A program made the position numbers and the translations under genes. Under the pieces are notes generated by a model. That model saw only the letters and a list, made by a program, of their open reading frames with translations. It had not been told where the DNA came from and made no database searches. From contig OX344762.1 of assembly GCA_947034895.1 (NCBI GenBank), positions 9,429,501 through 9,493,500 of the forward strand: 64,000 bases of DNA, in the 5' to 3' direction. Of the stretch, positions 49,201-58,987 are shown one piece after another (the stretch's first letter is position 1; every line of letters begins with the position of its first letter). Origin of the DNA: Rhytidiadelphus loreus (taxonomy: Eukaryota > Streptophyta > Bryopsida > Hypnales > Hylocomiaceae).

Positions 49201-51479
49201 AGACGCTGCACGCAATTGTAAGCCTTATACCAATTGATTTGATTTGATGGCACTAAAAAAATAAAGCCTTTATTTGGAGTGCATAAAGCTATGTGCCCTT
49301 CTTTTTTACTTTATCATCTATTCCATCTATGCATTGTGCTTCGAACTGGGTAGTTAAAAGCTGGACAGCTGTCCCAGCTTCTTTTCTAGTAATGATTTTT
49401 GTGCATAAATCGGATTATAAGTGTCAAAGTTCTCTGTGCCCTTTCAACAGATTTGGTGATTCTTACCTGCCTAAGAAATATTTTGTCTAGGTATACTTGT
49501 TTTTCATGCACGATTATGTGGTGGTTGTTGCAGGCAAAACGTCTAGCAAATGAACAAGGGGCAAACGAATTCCTGTTCTCGTGTGTGAATTGTTTTCTTG
49601 GAGTGCTAGACTTTTTTAATAAACACTTCAACAAGTGGGCTTTCGTGGAGGTATGTGACGCACCATTGTTAGAAACGGAAATCAGGATGTTATCAGTAGA
49701 ATCAATTTCTATGTTGACCCTGTCCTTTTTAGGATAAGGTTATAGTAATCAACCCTCCTAATAAACGAGGGCATTAGTTGGGAGGAATGTGTTACTTAGA
49801 TGTCTATTGTAAATTGATTTGACTTATCACATAGAGTTGGAGGAGTTTAAGTAAGTGGTTGAACATTTCAATTGGAGTTCACTACGTTGAAACCAAAGAT
49901 TAGTAACTTTGAAGCAGAAAGTAAAGAAGACCACTTCAAAGACTCCATGTACAATAGGCACATAAAGGAAGTAGAGAGGTGTTCGGTTGATGACATCAGA
50001 GATAGTTGCATGTGGTATTTTCGGGAGTTTTACACAATGTCAATCGATAATGATTTAGTAGAAGTTTGCAAGTCTTTTTTAGCTACTTCAAGTGACTGAA
50101 ATCTACGTGCTAAGATGATTTGGAATTCTTTTTCAACTGCCAACGAGATCCAACAAAAAACAAAGCAGTATAATAATAATAAACATGCTCAAATGCTTAC
50201 TTGGATGCTTTCAGGAATGGTTCATTGTACATTTCATGTACGTTGTCTTTCATGAGCACCTTGACATTGACCAGGGAATGCTTGCTATGGGTGGGTGTTG
50301 CAGGTAGGTCTCCATGGAAAGAGCTTTGTGAAGTCGGCCAAGCAGACATGGCACATGTTCAAGGAACAAGGCGCAATGCTGTTGATCAATGACGACCTCA
50401 CTGGGGCAATCCTCTTGACAAGTTGCATAATTGGAGGCGTCTTCACAGCTCTGGTTGGGGGCTGTTGGACTTTTGCTACACACCGATACCTCACCGTTGG
50501 TATTTCTATTATATCATTCTTCATCGGGTTTTTTGTGGTGAGTTCCTTCAGTACCAGCCTGGTTATTATACCTTTAACCCTGAGCTCTAAACCCTAGTTA
50601 TTTAGTATCTCTGGTCCATGTCATGTTGAGCATTTGGTTAATATTACTTCCAAGTTGCCAATATATAATACCATGTTCAATAAGCCTTAATTTCTCGAAG
50701 TGTTCGCTTCCATATCTATAGAATTTCAAATACATCATTTAGGAATGTCAAGGAAGGTATCAAAATGTACCAAGACAAGGAAGAAATCACACCCTACAGG
50801 TTTGAACGGCTAAACTAAACCCCTTAAGTTGCTGAACTAGAAAGTCGTTTTTGGAAGCTTATTGTCGACTATAACTACTTATATTACTTATATTTTATCG
50901 TGAACAATTGTAGGGCATGATTTCTTCTTTCGATCAATATATTTCCTTTACTCCTTTTGAGCTTCCTGAATGATTCATTTGAATTCCTATGATATGGAAG
51001 TGGCCTCTTTGGGCCATTTAGGCAATTATGGGTCAATGTTTGGAAAGTTGACGTAATTGCCTTCGCACTTTTATCTTGGACATTTGGGGATTAGAATAAA
51101 ATCTTTTTAGTATCATTTTCTTTAGACTAACATGACGAGCTGAACGAAGCTAATATCAATCTCATGCTTTTGTTTTTTGAGATTCAGATTTTACAGCTAA
51201 ATGTGAAACTCGATTACGATTCTTATTGTAATCCCTGTGAAGCTCTGATTATAATGCTTGTGTATGTCTGGATTACAATGTCAGTTTTTGAAAGCACTTT
51301 GTAACCTTTTTTTTTGGTTTCGGTTGCAGACGTACTTGACATTGGTTGTCCCCGAGAGTGCCGTGGCTTCCTATTACGTGTGCTTTGCGGATGACCCAGC
51401 AACTCTTGAAAAGCATGATGAACCCCTCTGGCAATACATGCGGGACCGCAAGCTAAAACTTGACCAAGAAATTGAGTAA
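43270..51479 (+). CDS. PNS1/choline transporter-like (CTL, SLC44-like) membrane protein, 10 exons
   Basis: Exons 43270-43329, 44475-45268, 46102-46549, 47109-47448, 48044-48155, 48577-48841, 49095-49217, 49534-49650, 50304-50537 and 51330-51479 join in phase throughout, giving 880 aa. Residues 1-434 are hydrophilic, Pro/Arg/His/Asp/Glu-rich and probably disordered and cytosolic. Residues 435-880 are the multi-pass core. TM1 is near 450-475, and the PNS1/CTL signatures follow: SMEVLRNIVYVTVAGVVG, RAWTISFGSVCLGS, FNKWAFVEV, GLHGKSFVKSAKQTW, LINDDLTGAILL and VPESAVASYYVCFADDP. Plants have several members; some transport choline or affect membrane lipid and sieve-plate function, but the substrate here is not shown. 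The loops are short as in yeast Pns1, but the N-terminus is much longer than the family norm. The exon 5 acceptor (CAATAG at 48043) is the one that restores the frame, after a CTAAC branch-like motif. Confidence in the family is high; some exon ends could differ by a few bases. Confidence 0.92.
43981..44430 (+). repeat. Three tandem ~150-bp repeats in CTL intron 1
   Basis: Units start at about 43981, 44129 and 44281 with GGCCTCTACTCAGTTC-like sequence and contain TTAGCACTCCT, GCTGATCACATCTGG and several AATCATCTCTAAACGTCT-type sub-repeats. Copies differ by scattered changes and small indels, so the duplication is not recent. Confidence 0.82.
44911..45172 (+). repeat. 30-bp coding minisatellite (PPPREEFEHR) in CTL exon 2
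   Basis: Nine in-frame 30-bp units encode GPPREEFDRR, PPPREEFEHR (five times), PPPREEFEYR and flanking variants. Units differ mostly at synonymous positions (CCT/CCC, AGG/CGG, TTT/TTC). Because the period is a multiple of three, gain or loss of a unit keeps the frame. The repeat also leaves long open frames on the opposite strand, which I regard as artefacts. Confidence 0.93.
45330..46060 (+). repeat. Three tandem ~245-bp repeats in CTL intron 2
   Basis: Copies are anchored on GAAATGACCC at about 45379, 45625 and 45870. Each is followed by TTGATCGTATTGTGAAGAAT-like sequence, GCCACATTTTGCATCAC, AATCAGTGAAGAACATTG, CAGTAGACTTCCTC and AACATGAACGATGTGG-like blocks. A further diverged copy lies in intron 5. 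Confidence 0.82.
48165..48330 (+). repeat. Fourth copy of the CTL intron 2 repeat, in intron 5
   Basis: GAATCCACGGTTTTAAAATG, CTGATTGTATTGTGG, TATGTCACCAGTATCAGTGA and AGAACATTGCGTG match blocks of the ~245-bp repeat in intron 2 of the same gene, in the same order and orientation. The sequence is more diverged and shorter. Confidence 0.65.
48421..48448 (+). repeat. Short interstitial telomere-like run (TTTAGGG type)
   Basis: About four units (GGGTTTAGGGTTTAGG then TTTAGGGTTTAG, one unit short by a base) of the plant-type telomere repeat inside CTL intron 5. It could be a telomere-repair scar, a telobox or drift. It supports a plant origin for the window. Confidence 0.8.
50095..50205 (+). repeat. 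Partial dispersed-repeat copy in CTL intron 8
   Basis: GCTAAGATGATTTGGAATTC, TCAACTGCCAACGAGATCC, AACAAAAAACAAAGCAGTAT and AATGCTTACTTGGATGC follow the order of the 3' half of the ~290-bp repeat. It shows that the family also lies inside genes. Confidence 0.6.
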
Positions 51480-52386
51480 CTGGAAAGTCAATCCCTAGCC
51501 TTTCAAGGTACTTGCGAAGGACCATGCATTGTAGAAGGGAAAACCAAGAGCATGTTCTTGCTTGGGATTTACAGAGGCATTTAATACAGAAGACATGTCG
51601 TTGTGGGCAGGTAAGTTTTCATCTCTGATTTCAGCGCAGGTGGAGTAATTAGTTACGCATACCTGCGTTGCAGAGTCTATATAGTAGTACGTGAGTGTGA
51701 ATATTTTGAGATTCTTGTGCAAATTTTCGCGGAGAACCTGCAACAGAGTTGGAGTCAGTAGACACAGCAAACTTTAGCACCAGGGAAACTAACATAAACT
51801 AGTTCACTACTTCACTGTGCATTATGTCACATTACTCAAATTCTCATAAATTCAATCGGTTCTTACCGGATCCTTCAGCAGATACCATTTCCCTTGGCCT
51901 TTGTGTTTTCAGGTTCTAAAGTAGGGACACTTAAAAAGAAACTCCACTGAGCAAATGCAGGTTTTCGAAGGGGCTGCGCACCTTGTAACATTTTTCAGTC
52001 CTTGAAAGAATTACAAAAGCTGCAGCTAAAGGTGATCCGGCTATTACCACTCTTCTCAATTCTGCCCTTATGTACCCGAGGGTTACATTCCAGACTGAAC
52101 ATCTCTCATCTCTATTTCACCCTTGTGTACCTGTGGGGTACATTCCAGACTGAACATCTCTCATCTCTATTTCACCCTTATGTACCTGTGGGGTACATTC
52201 CAGAATAAACATGTACATCGCACGTGAGGGTGAAATTGGAAGGAGGGTGGTAATAGGCAGGTTCACCTGAACCCTTTATTTCCCTCGTATTTTTGGAAAA
52301 TGTGGTTTTCAGCTCCCACTTTTGTAATATTGCACTTTATACAAGTATGGATGTGTATTTATACAGTACAACCGTAGAAAGTGATA
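51480..52386. other. 3' flank of the CTL gene with a 55-bp tandem repeat
   Basis: Presumably contains the CTL 3' untranslated region. Between about 52065 and 52205 a unit of 55 bp (TACATTCCAGACTGAACATC, then TCTCATCTCTATTTCACCC) is repeated 2.7 times. No other gene was seen. Confidence 0.6.
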
Positions 52387-52878
52387 CATTACAGAAATTC
52401 TGAGGCCTCCAAAGGCCAGGGAGAACTGACCCCCTCGCTCGGCCCTGCGGGCAAACCCTGGAATTATTTATTTTTTGCATATGAATTTTTTTGCAAAATT
52501 TTAATTCATTTTTGTGATCAGAGACCCCAAATTAGTCCGAGAAGGTCAAGAGTATACCGTAGAACGGCCCAAAATAGGGGGCTTTTTTTTTACATGCACC
52601 CCTGGTAAGGACGAGCGAGGGGGTCAATCCACCCTGATCCCTCCAAAGGGCTGTCAGTTTTTTATTTTCGGCAGCCCCGCAGTGCACAAGTACAAAAAAA
52701 ATATAAATAAAAATATAAAATTTAATTTTTTAAATATTTAAAATATTTAAAAAAAAATTAAAAAAGTTGCCATTTTGACGTGTATAGTAGATCCAGGAAA
52801 AAAAAAAAAAAAAATTCTCTAATTGCACACGGCGGGCAAAGATGACAGTCCTTTGGAGGCCTCATAATTTCTGTAATG
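52387..52878. mobile_element. 492-bp element with nested inverted repeats
   Basis: The left end CATTACAGAAATTCTGAGGC (continuing CTCCAAAGG) is inverted at the right end as CCTTTGGAGG followed by CCTCATAATTTCTGTAATG, near-perfect over about 29 bp. A second inverted pair, GACCCCCTCGCTCG / CGAGCGAGGGGGTC, lies inside. There is no transposase frame. No convincing target duplication is visible, so the superfamily is unknown. Confidence 0.72.
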
Positions 52879-53464
52879 GTGCACTTGGTGGTGTCATGGT
52901 AAGGTAGAAGGCTCAGTAATGGTGCATGTTAGGAAATGTAGGCTTGTTTGGAGAAGCCAGTTAAACCGAAAGTGTGTAATTTTTTTTTCATGGCTAGAGA
53001 AAGAAGGGGAGTTGTTATTCCATTTTTTTTCAAAAATATTGCAGTAAAAATGAATTTTTGGCGATTTTTGTAAGATATAAGTGCATTAGTCGTTCATTAC
53101 GCATATAGACTGCACTTGTAAAGAATATAAAAACATCAGTGAATGTATGACTACATGTCCGTAGGGTAGGATTCCCCATTACTGCCATCTGCCTAATTTC
53201 AGCATAGAGGGAATCCTTCCATTTGCGTCAGTAACCCAGGGACCCATTATCACAATCTTATCAATCTTTTATCAGAATGGCAATGTACTTGGAAAGTAGA
53301 TATGTTAGCCCATCCTTTAAGTAACAAGGGTTTGCTTATACTTCAACAAGGGCTATTTATGCTTTAACATTTCACCTTTGAAATCATAGAAAATTTACTT
53401 CATGTTAGAATGTTTTCATTATTTTTGCAAACAATTTCTAGCAAACTTTTAAATCTCTGAAAAA

Positions 53465-53640
53465 ATATGGGAGATGACAAATAGCTTCTCCAAAGTACCT
53501 TGTCTAAAAAATTTGGGAGTTGACAAATAGCTTCTCCAAAGTACCTTGTCTAAAAAATTTGGAAGTTGACAAATAGCTTCTCCAAAGTACCTTGTCTAAA
53601 AAATTTGAGAGTTGACAAATAGCTTTTTCAAAGTACCTAG
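53465..53640. repeat. 46-bp tandem repeat, four copies
   Basis: Copies are anchored on GACAAATAGCTTCTCCAAAG at 53475, 53522, 53568 and 53614 (the last diverged), followed by TACCTTGTCTAAAAAATTTG. Noncoding. Confidence 0.9.
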
Positions 53641-53717
53641 TTAGCAAATATGTATGATAATGAGTAATTCTACCTTACATGCATGTATGTGTACCATTTC
53701 ATCATTGACCAACTACT

Positions 53718-53745
53718 ATATAAATTAATGCGCATTAATTTATAT
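53718..53745. repeat. 28-bp perfect palindrome
   Basis: A perfect palindrome centred on TGCGCA (ATATAAATTAATGC and its exact complement). It is followed at once by TGCGCATT again. No associated gene was identified. Confidence 0.85.
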
Positions 53746-54007
53746 GCGCATTGGAAGAAAAGGTGATTGAAAAATTGTGAAGATGAAAAAGTGACCATTG
53801 TGTATTTTATATATATGAATTGTTGCAAGTGTCTTTCAAATTATTCTTTGTTCATCAACACTTGGTGAACAAGGACCTTTTTAGTTGCAAGGCATCTTAT
53901 TTGCAAAACCTACCTCAATTTGACAAGTAGGGAAATTCGTTGTAAGACCCTCATAGATAGGTCTTTACACTCCAGAAGACACTTACACTAGGAAAGAGCT
54001 CATGTTT

Positions 54008-54062
54008 GTAAGGTGCCTTGCCCCAAAGCTTTGCTCTTTGTCTTCTAGGCAAGGCACCTTAC
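54008..54062. repeat. Hairpin with 15-bp perfect stem
   Basis: GTAAGGTGCCTTGCC and GGCAAGGCACCTTAC are exact inverses separated by 25 nt. The loop contains the small palindrome CAAAGCTTTG. It may be a remnant MITE or a structured RNA. Nothing decides between them. Confidence 0.8.
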
Positions 54063-54866
54063 ATGCATTACATCCTTAAAAGGTAGACAAGCGTGTTACC
54101 GCCTTGATTTGGAATTTGAATATCTTAGAGTCAATTCCAAAAAGACACTTTATAAGGTAGAGAAGTCTATTACCACCCTAATTTGGAATTTGAATAATTT
54201 GGAGCCAATTCCAAGAAGGGCACATATTTTTTTAGTGGTGCATGTGTGCTTGTTTCATGAATCAAACTCAAGAGGAATTAGAATTTTTCTAATAAAAACA
54301 ATAATTTCTATGAATTTTTGAAGTGGTCTGTCATGAACATACAAAATCGCCTATAGAGTGGAGTCATAAACATCCCATAAACTCCCCACAAATGCCTTTC
54401 CATGGACCTATTGGCACTTAAATTCCCACCAATCAAGGATTGACATGTTATCCAATTTAGCATTAATGTGCTGATTTTGCCAAAATCTTGAAGGAATTCG
54501 GAAATTTGTCTAGATCATTAGATGGGATCCAGAGGGGTTGGAGGGCCGTTTCAAGGTTGTTCCTAGCTCTGTTCCCCCGGGGCCCCATCAAATGCAGATG
54601 CCAATTTTTTTTTCAAGTTCTTAAAATAAAAAACAAAGTTATTATTTTTTTAAAATAAAAAAAAATGACGTGGGAGTTTCTCGGCCAGTTCAGCAAAGCT
54701 CGCAAATGGCCAGTTTTGACTAGTTTCGGGGGTTCCCCACTTGAGAACTTACAACCCTTCCCAATAGGTAAATAACTTCTAATGTAGATTTGGATGTTTC
54801 AATGGATAGAATTAGGGCAAAAGTAGAGGATGAAATTAGACAATAGATGGAATTGGACTGTCTACC

Positions 54867-56677
54867 TTAATCCCTAAAAGCCCAAGGCTTTTTTGGGTTC
54901 AAAAAACATCATTGCTTTTGAAATGTTATATATAGATCTAAATGTCATTGAAGTATAGAAATCTCAACCATATAACCTTGTAGTTTATGTGCTATAGATG
55001 GTGTGAATTAAATGTGGAGTCATTTGATGACATATGGGAGCCAAGCCATTCCCAATTGCCCCCCATTGTGGCAATATATACTATAAGAAAACAAGTTTTT
55101 TTTTGATGTTGCAGAAAACATTGGATGGCGTCTTCTTTGATGTAGAAGTAATCAACATAGATGTCTCCTAAAATCTATTATACTTGATAGGCAAAAAACG
55201 TGTAGAAATCACAAAAAACGTGTCATTTGCAAGCTTATTTTTTTGTAACGCTATACATGACAAGGTGAAGAAAGGTCTACAGAGGTCGACACGTGGAGGC
55301 CATGTCAGCACCACGTGCTCGACTATTGCCACATCATTTTTTTTTCATCCATGCCGTTGCTGACGTGGTCTTTGACTTGGAGGCGGGAAATTGTAACGTC
55401 GTCACTGACATGGAGGCCACGTCAACTCATTTTTGTGTCATTTGAATAATTAAATGGTGTTTTTGGAATGTCAAATTAGACATTCTTTGCAATGTTAAAT
55501 TACACGTTTTTTCAAACACCAAATCATCAATTGCCACATACCCTACCTACAAGGCAATATCAATAAAAATTTAATAAAAATGAAAAAAATGAAATGAACA
55601 AACAAAACTTTTGAATTCAATAAAAATTGAAGAAAACTTACCATCAACCATTAAGAGAATTTTTAATGGCCAAATGAAAGAATTACTTCATTAAAAATTA
55701 GTAAAAATAAAGGGTAAAGAGGTTGTACTTATATCCATTTTCTTGCCATGGAAAGACAAACAATATGGGATAAGTAGAATATGGCTATTTCACTTGTCTA
55801 CATGTTGACGTTGTTTTTGACATGTACATGTTTTATCAAACATAGAGATGTTGTTTAAGACATCTTGATGTTTTTGTGAACATTTCACTTTGTACACAAT
55901 TTTTGTTTGATATATCTCATATCAACTGTGAATGATGAAATTTTCATAGCAACACATTTGGAGGTGAAATTTGATTTCTAAACCTACTCAAATGAAAAGA
56001 AATTTAAACTATATAATGATTCAAAACCAGCATACAAATACATTGATGAAAGAAAATATCATTCATTTTGACTCATTGTGTCTACAAATGACTTTGAAAT
56101 GTTCAAAAATAGTAAGAAAAGTTGTAACAAATACACTTGAGGTTGAACCTCCTTCCACTAAAATGCTTCTTAGTCATTCATAACTTCTTGGATTGATATG
56201 AAATTTTAGCCACACAAACAAGACTAGTCTAAGCAATTATTGAAAACATGCACTCAATGAAGAAGAAACAAGCAGCTGGAGTTCATTGTAATCCAAAAAT
56301 GTTGGGATTTTGAACTTTGAATTGCTCTCAAACACTCAAAACAACCTCAATTGACATGAAAATTTTATCACAATAACTAGAATTCAAGGGGATCATGGCG
56401 GAAAACAAACATTGAATGAAGGAGATACAGGCCCTGAAGTTGCAGCCATGAAATGCAGTTTGCTGAACTCACATTGAACCCTTGACTTCAATTGGCTTAC
56501 AAAAAATCAGCGCAACTTGAATTGCTCTGAAAATTTTACCACACAAACTAGAAGACAGAGCTCAAATTTCCCAAAAAGTTTTATTAAATTTAGAAACCGG
56601 ATGCAAAAGTTACTCTTTGAATTGGACTTGAGACTATATGAGGACACTTTTGGTCCCCTGGGGCTTGTAGGGGTTAA
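54867..56677. mobile_element. TTAA-flanked piggyBac-like element, 1.8 kb, non-coding
   Basis: The left end TTAATCCCTAAAAGCCCAAG and right end (inverted) TTAACCCCTACAAGCCCCAG agree at 17 of 20 positions, including the TTAA. The left end also matches the 544-bp element at 33562. The interior has no transposase-like frame, so this is a non-autonomous or decayed copy. A stretch at about 55285-55430 carries four CACGTG/ACGTGG-type cores. The 159-bp inverted repeat copy starts 8 bp beyond its right end. Confidence 0.62.
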
Positions 56678-56685
56678 GCTTCACT

Positions 56686-56844
56686 GCAAACCATGGCACA
56701 AACATGTAACATCAATTTCAGTTTTCACTGCCAGGAAGGTCTCAATTCAAGGCATGTGAATGAACAAGCGTGACCAGTATTAACTAAACTTGGATTTCCT
56801 TTCAAAGCTTCCCACAATGCAGATCTGTGCACAGGCAACAGACA
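56686..56844 (-). repeat. Right arm of the 159-bp inverted repeat
   Basis: The exact inverse of 27374-27532, with weaker similarity continuing to about 56965 (GTTAAAG, AGTCTGCAGAAAACGCTGCA). The junction on its left side (TTAAGCTTCACT) differs from the other copy, marking one end of the shared unit. Confidence 0.9.
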
Positions 56845-56965
56845 GACAGGACGTCGAGTCGCTGCAGCTAAGCTAGATCCGTGAAATTATCGGCAGACAG
56901 AGCAGGACGTTAAAGTAGTGTTCATTCGGAGTCTGCAGAAAACGCTGCAATTTTTTTTATTTGCC

Positions 56966-57548
56966 ACCCATGATCGAATTTCGAAACTTACATTGAGGTT
57001 TGCTCGAGTAAGTCCCGACCCATGACACATATATTCAGAAGACAGGATATATATAAATGCAAGCTGGTACATTCCCTGCGCTTGCAATGGCTACCGGGAG
57101 CTGCATTGGAAAGGGGTCCAGATGCATGCGGCATCTCCACCTAGCTAGCTTGAAGAAACAAACAGACAGAAGAACTTAAACCAAATCTCAGTCTCCGTAG
57201 AGAATCCATTCCCGCGGCTTTCAACTGCTGTGAGGGCTTTTCATTGTGAAGTTCAGAACGTAATTACTTCTCGAACTTTGTTCTCAGAATACAATCAAAA
57301 GTAATTATCTATTTGAGTATATGAAATTCTTTACGTAGCACCTAAATAAATCTTCTGCAGTCAAATTGTACCGTGCACGATATACCAACCAACTAAATTC
57401 TGTTCCAGCTGGTATACACAATTTCGTCAGAATGAATGTGTGCTGGAGGTACGCACATACATCAATACATGGATGCTGGTATTGCTAGCTTCTGAATCTC
57501 TTGAAAATTCGTTTATAAAAATCAGTCACCTTCTTCATGCAACACGTT
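56966..57548. other. Intergenic, no gene recognised
   Basis: GATATATATAAATGCAAG near 57044 resembles a plus-strand TATA box, and an ATG at 57087 opens a 30-codon frame (MATGSCIGKGSRCMRHLH...) without family motif. This is also the 3' flank of the minus-strand zinc-ribbon gene. Confidence 0.35.
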
Positions 57549-58987
57549 TCAGAAAAGCCCTAGCACCGTCCGTATTATATTCCTCGCCTCAATATTCTCC
57601 TCAGGTTTCCACAAAGCGCTCAGTTGCAGCCTCTCCACTGGACATGCAGGCTCACATTGCACCTTGGATTCCTCTCGAAGAAAAGACGCCATGCACTGAA
57701 ACGACGTGTGGGTCGCCTTCCAGCACCGAGGACAAGGATACTTCCCCCGCGGTGGCACGGGAGGATTGAACCTGTCTTCGCCTTCGTATAACGTAACACC
57801 AGGAATCCCCCGAGGGTCGAACAGAGTAATTCCAAGATCGAAGACCTTTTGGCAAAGGCCGCACTTGAACCTTGCCCGGAGAGTCTCTTCGGTACCACCG
57901 GGGACGGTACCTGCACTTCGGTCAAGCTCTGTTACAGTGTACATCTCGCAGACAGGGCAGATGTTCACGTGCGAAACTTTGGCAACGTCAAATGGATGTG
58001 GAGGCCTCCAGTAATTCTCTGGCACCCTGTGAGAAATTGGGCGGAACTTTTCCTTCGAAAGAAAACTGAGAGTACCAGAGTTTGGCTTTCCACCCGTGCT
58101 CGGTCTGAACAAAGATGCTCTAGCTGCTGGTTGATTCTCTGGTACTGTTGGTTTGGCTCTGAGGTTGTAATCCTGTACGAGCTTCGGCGACTCAATGTGA
58201 CGTTTTTTTGTAACACGGGGACTCTCTGTGCGGAGAGTAGGTGGAGCTGCAGGGTAATCCAGCTTTTCCTCATTGGTAAACCTAAACTGCATTGACTGGG
58301 ACTTGAGAATTTCATGTTGGTTGGCGTCTTCCACAACAGGAATGGTTTGCAAATTAAGTGATCGGTGCTCCGACGAAAACTCTCTTGTTAAATCGGTTCT
58401 TGGAGCTGGTTGCCATGCATTAGCTTCAACCCTGATCACTTGTTGTGGACCTGATCGATGAGCTACAGTCTCCTCTGCTGCCAACCCAATCTCGTCCACA
58501 ACGATTTCCATGTGCCCTTCTATAGAATCTGGTCCAGCTTCATCTTGTGGAGCCTGTGGTAATGTAGCGACTGCATTATTCACATCAAGCAAGCCTGCAT
58601 CACCATCTCCACTTCCATGGCCACTGCAAAAAAGTAAACCACCAATGATATCATATCATTGAAACCGCTTCAGGGACTCTGATTTGAGGGGATTGGAACT
58701 ACGTTTACGATCATGGCAGATTTATGCTGAAAGTAGTGTAAAACACGAGATGATTTTTTTTTTAAAACGAGCCGTTTTTAACAAGATCTTCTCAATTTAT
58801 TTCAAACCTAATCAGAGAGATATCAATCAGAAAAAGTAAATTCTACCAAGTAAAACAGTTTAGAAATTTAAAGATCATTCAATTTGTCTCTACAAATGCC
58901 TCAGAGACAACCCACCGGACTCGACCTTGGTTTCCTTGCCGTCTGTGCTGTGGATCACTCCGTCGCTTTGAGCCTCTCCATGAGACA
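57549..58987 (-). CDS. Zinc-ribbon-like protein of unknown function (two exons visible, 5' incomplete)
   Basis: The last exon 58623-57549 and an upstream exon 58987-58916 join in phase 2 across an intron with GTGGGT and TTTTGCAG ends. The upstream exon (SWRGSKRRSDPQHRRQGNQG...) follows CTCTACAG and begins mid-codon, so more 5' exons are missing. About 380 aa are visible. The N-terminal half is low in hydrophobics and probably disordered. The C-terminal part, numbered from the codon at 58592, has CPVC at 212-215 and CGLC at 244-247, a spacing suited to a zinc ribbon. It continues with CPRC at 287-290 and single Cys at 300, 313 and 317, which could form a second metal site. PRGIPGVTLYEGEDRFNPPV lies between the two clusters. 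I know no named family with this exact arrangement. A nuclear or nucleic-acid role is only a guess. Coding look is strong. Confidence 0.62.

Larger units (their letters stand above)
52879..54866. other. Gene-free stretch with tandem and palindromic repeats
   Basis: Holds a 46-bp tandem repeat, a 28-bp palindrome and a hairpin, each listed separately. The rest is AT-rich, with two similar stretches of about 60 bp (TTTGGAATTTGAATA near 54110 and 54185). No exon was recognised. Confidence 0.5.

Noticed and set aside
57620..58336. Several plus- and minus-strand frames of 65-148 codons over the zinc-ribbon exon
   Set aside because: Shadows of the 347-codon minus-strand frame, which alone contains ordered Cys motifs.
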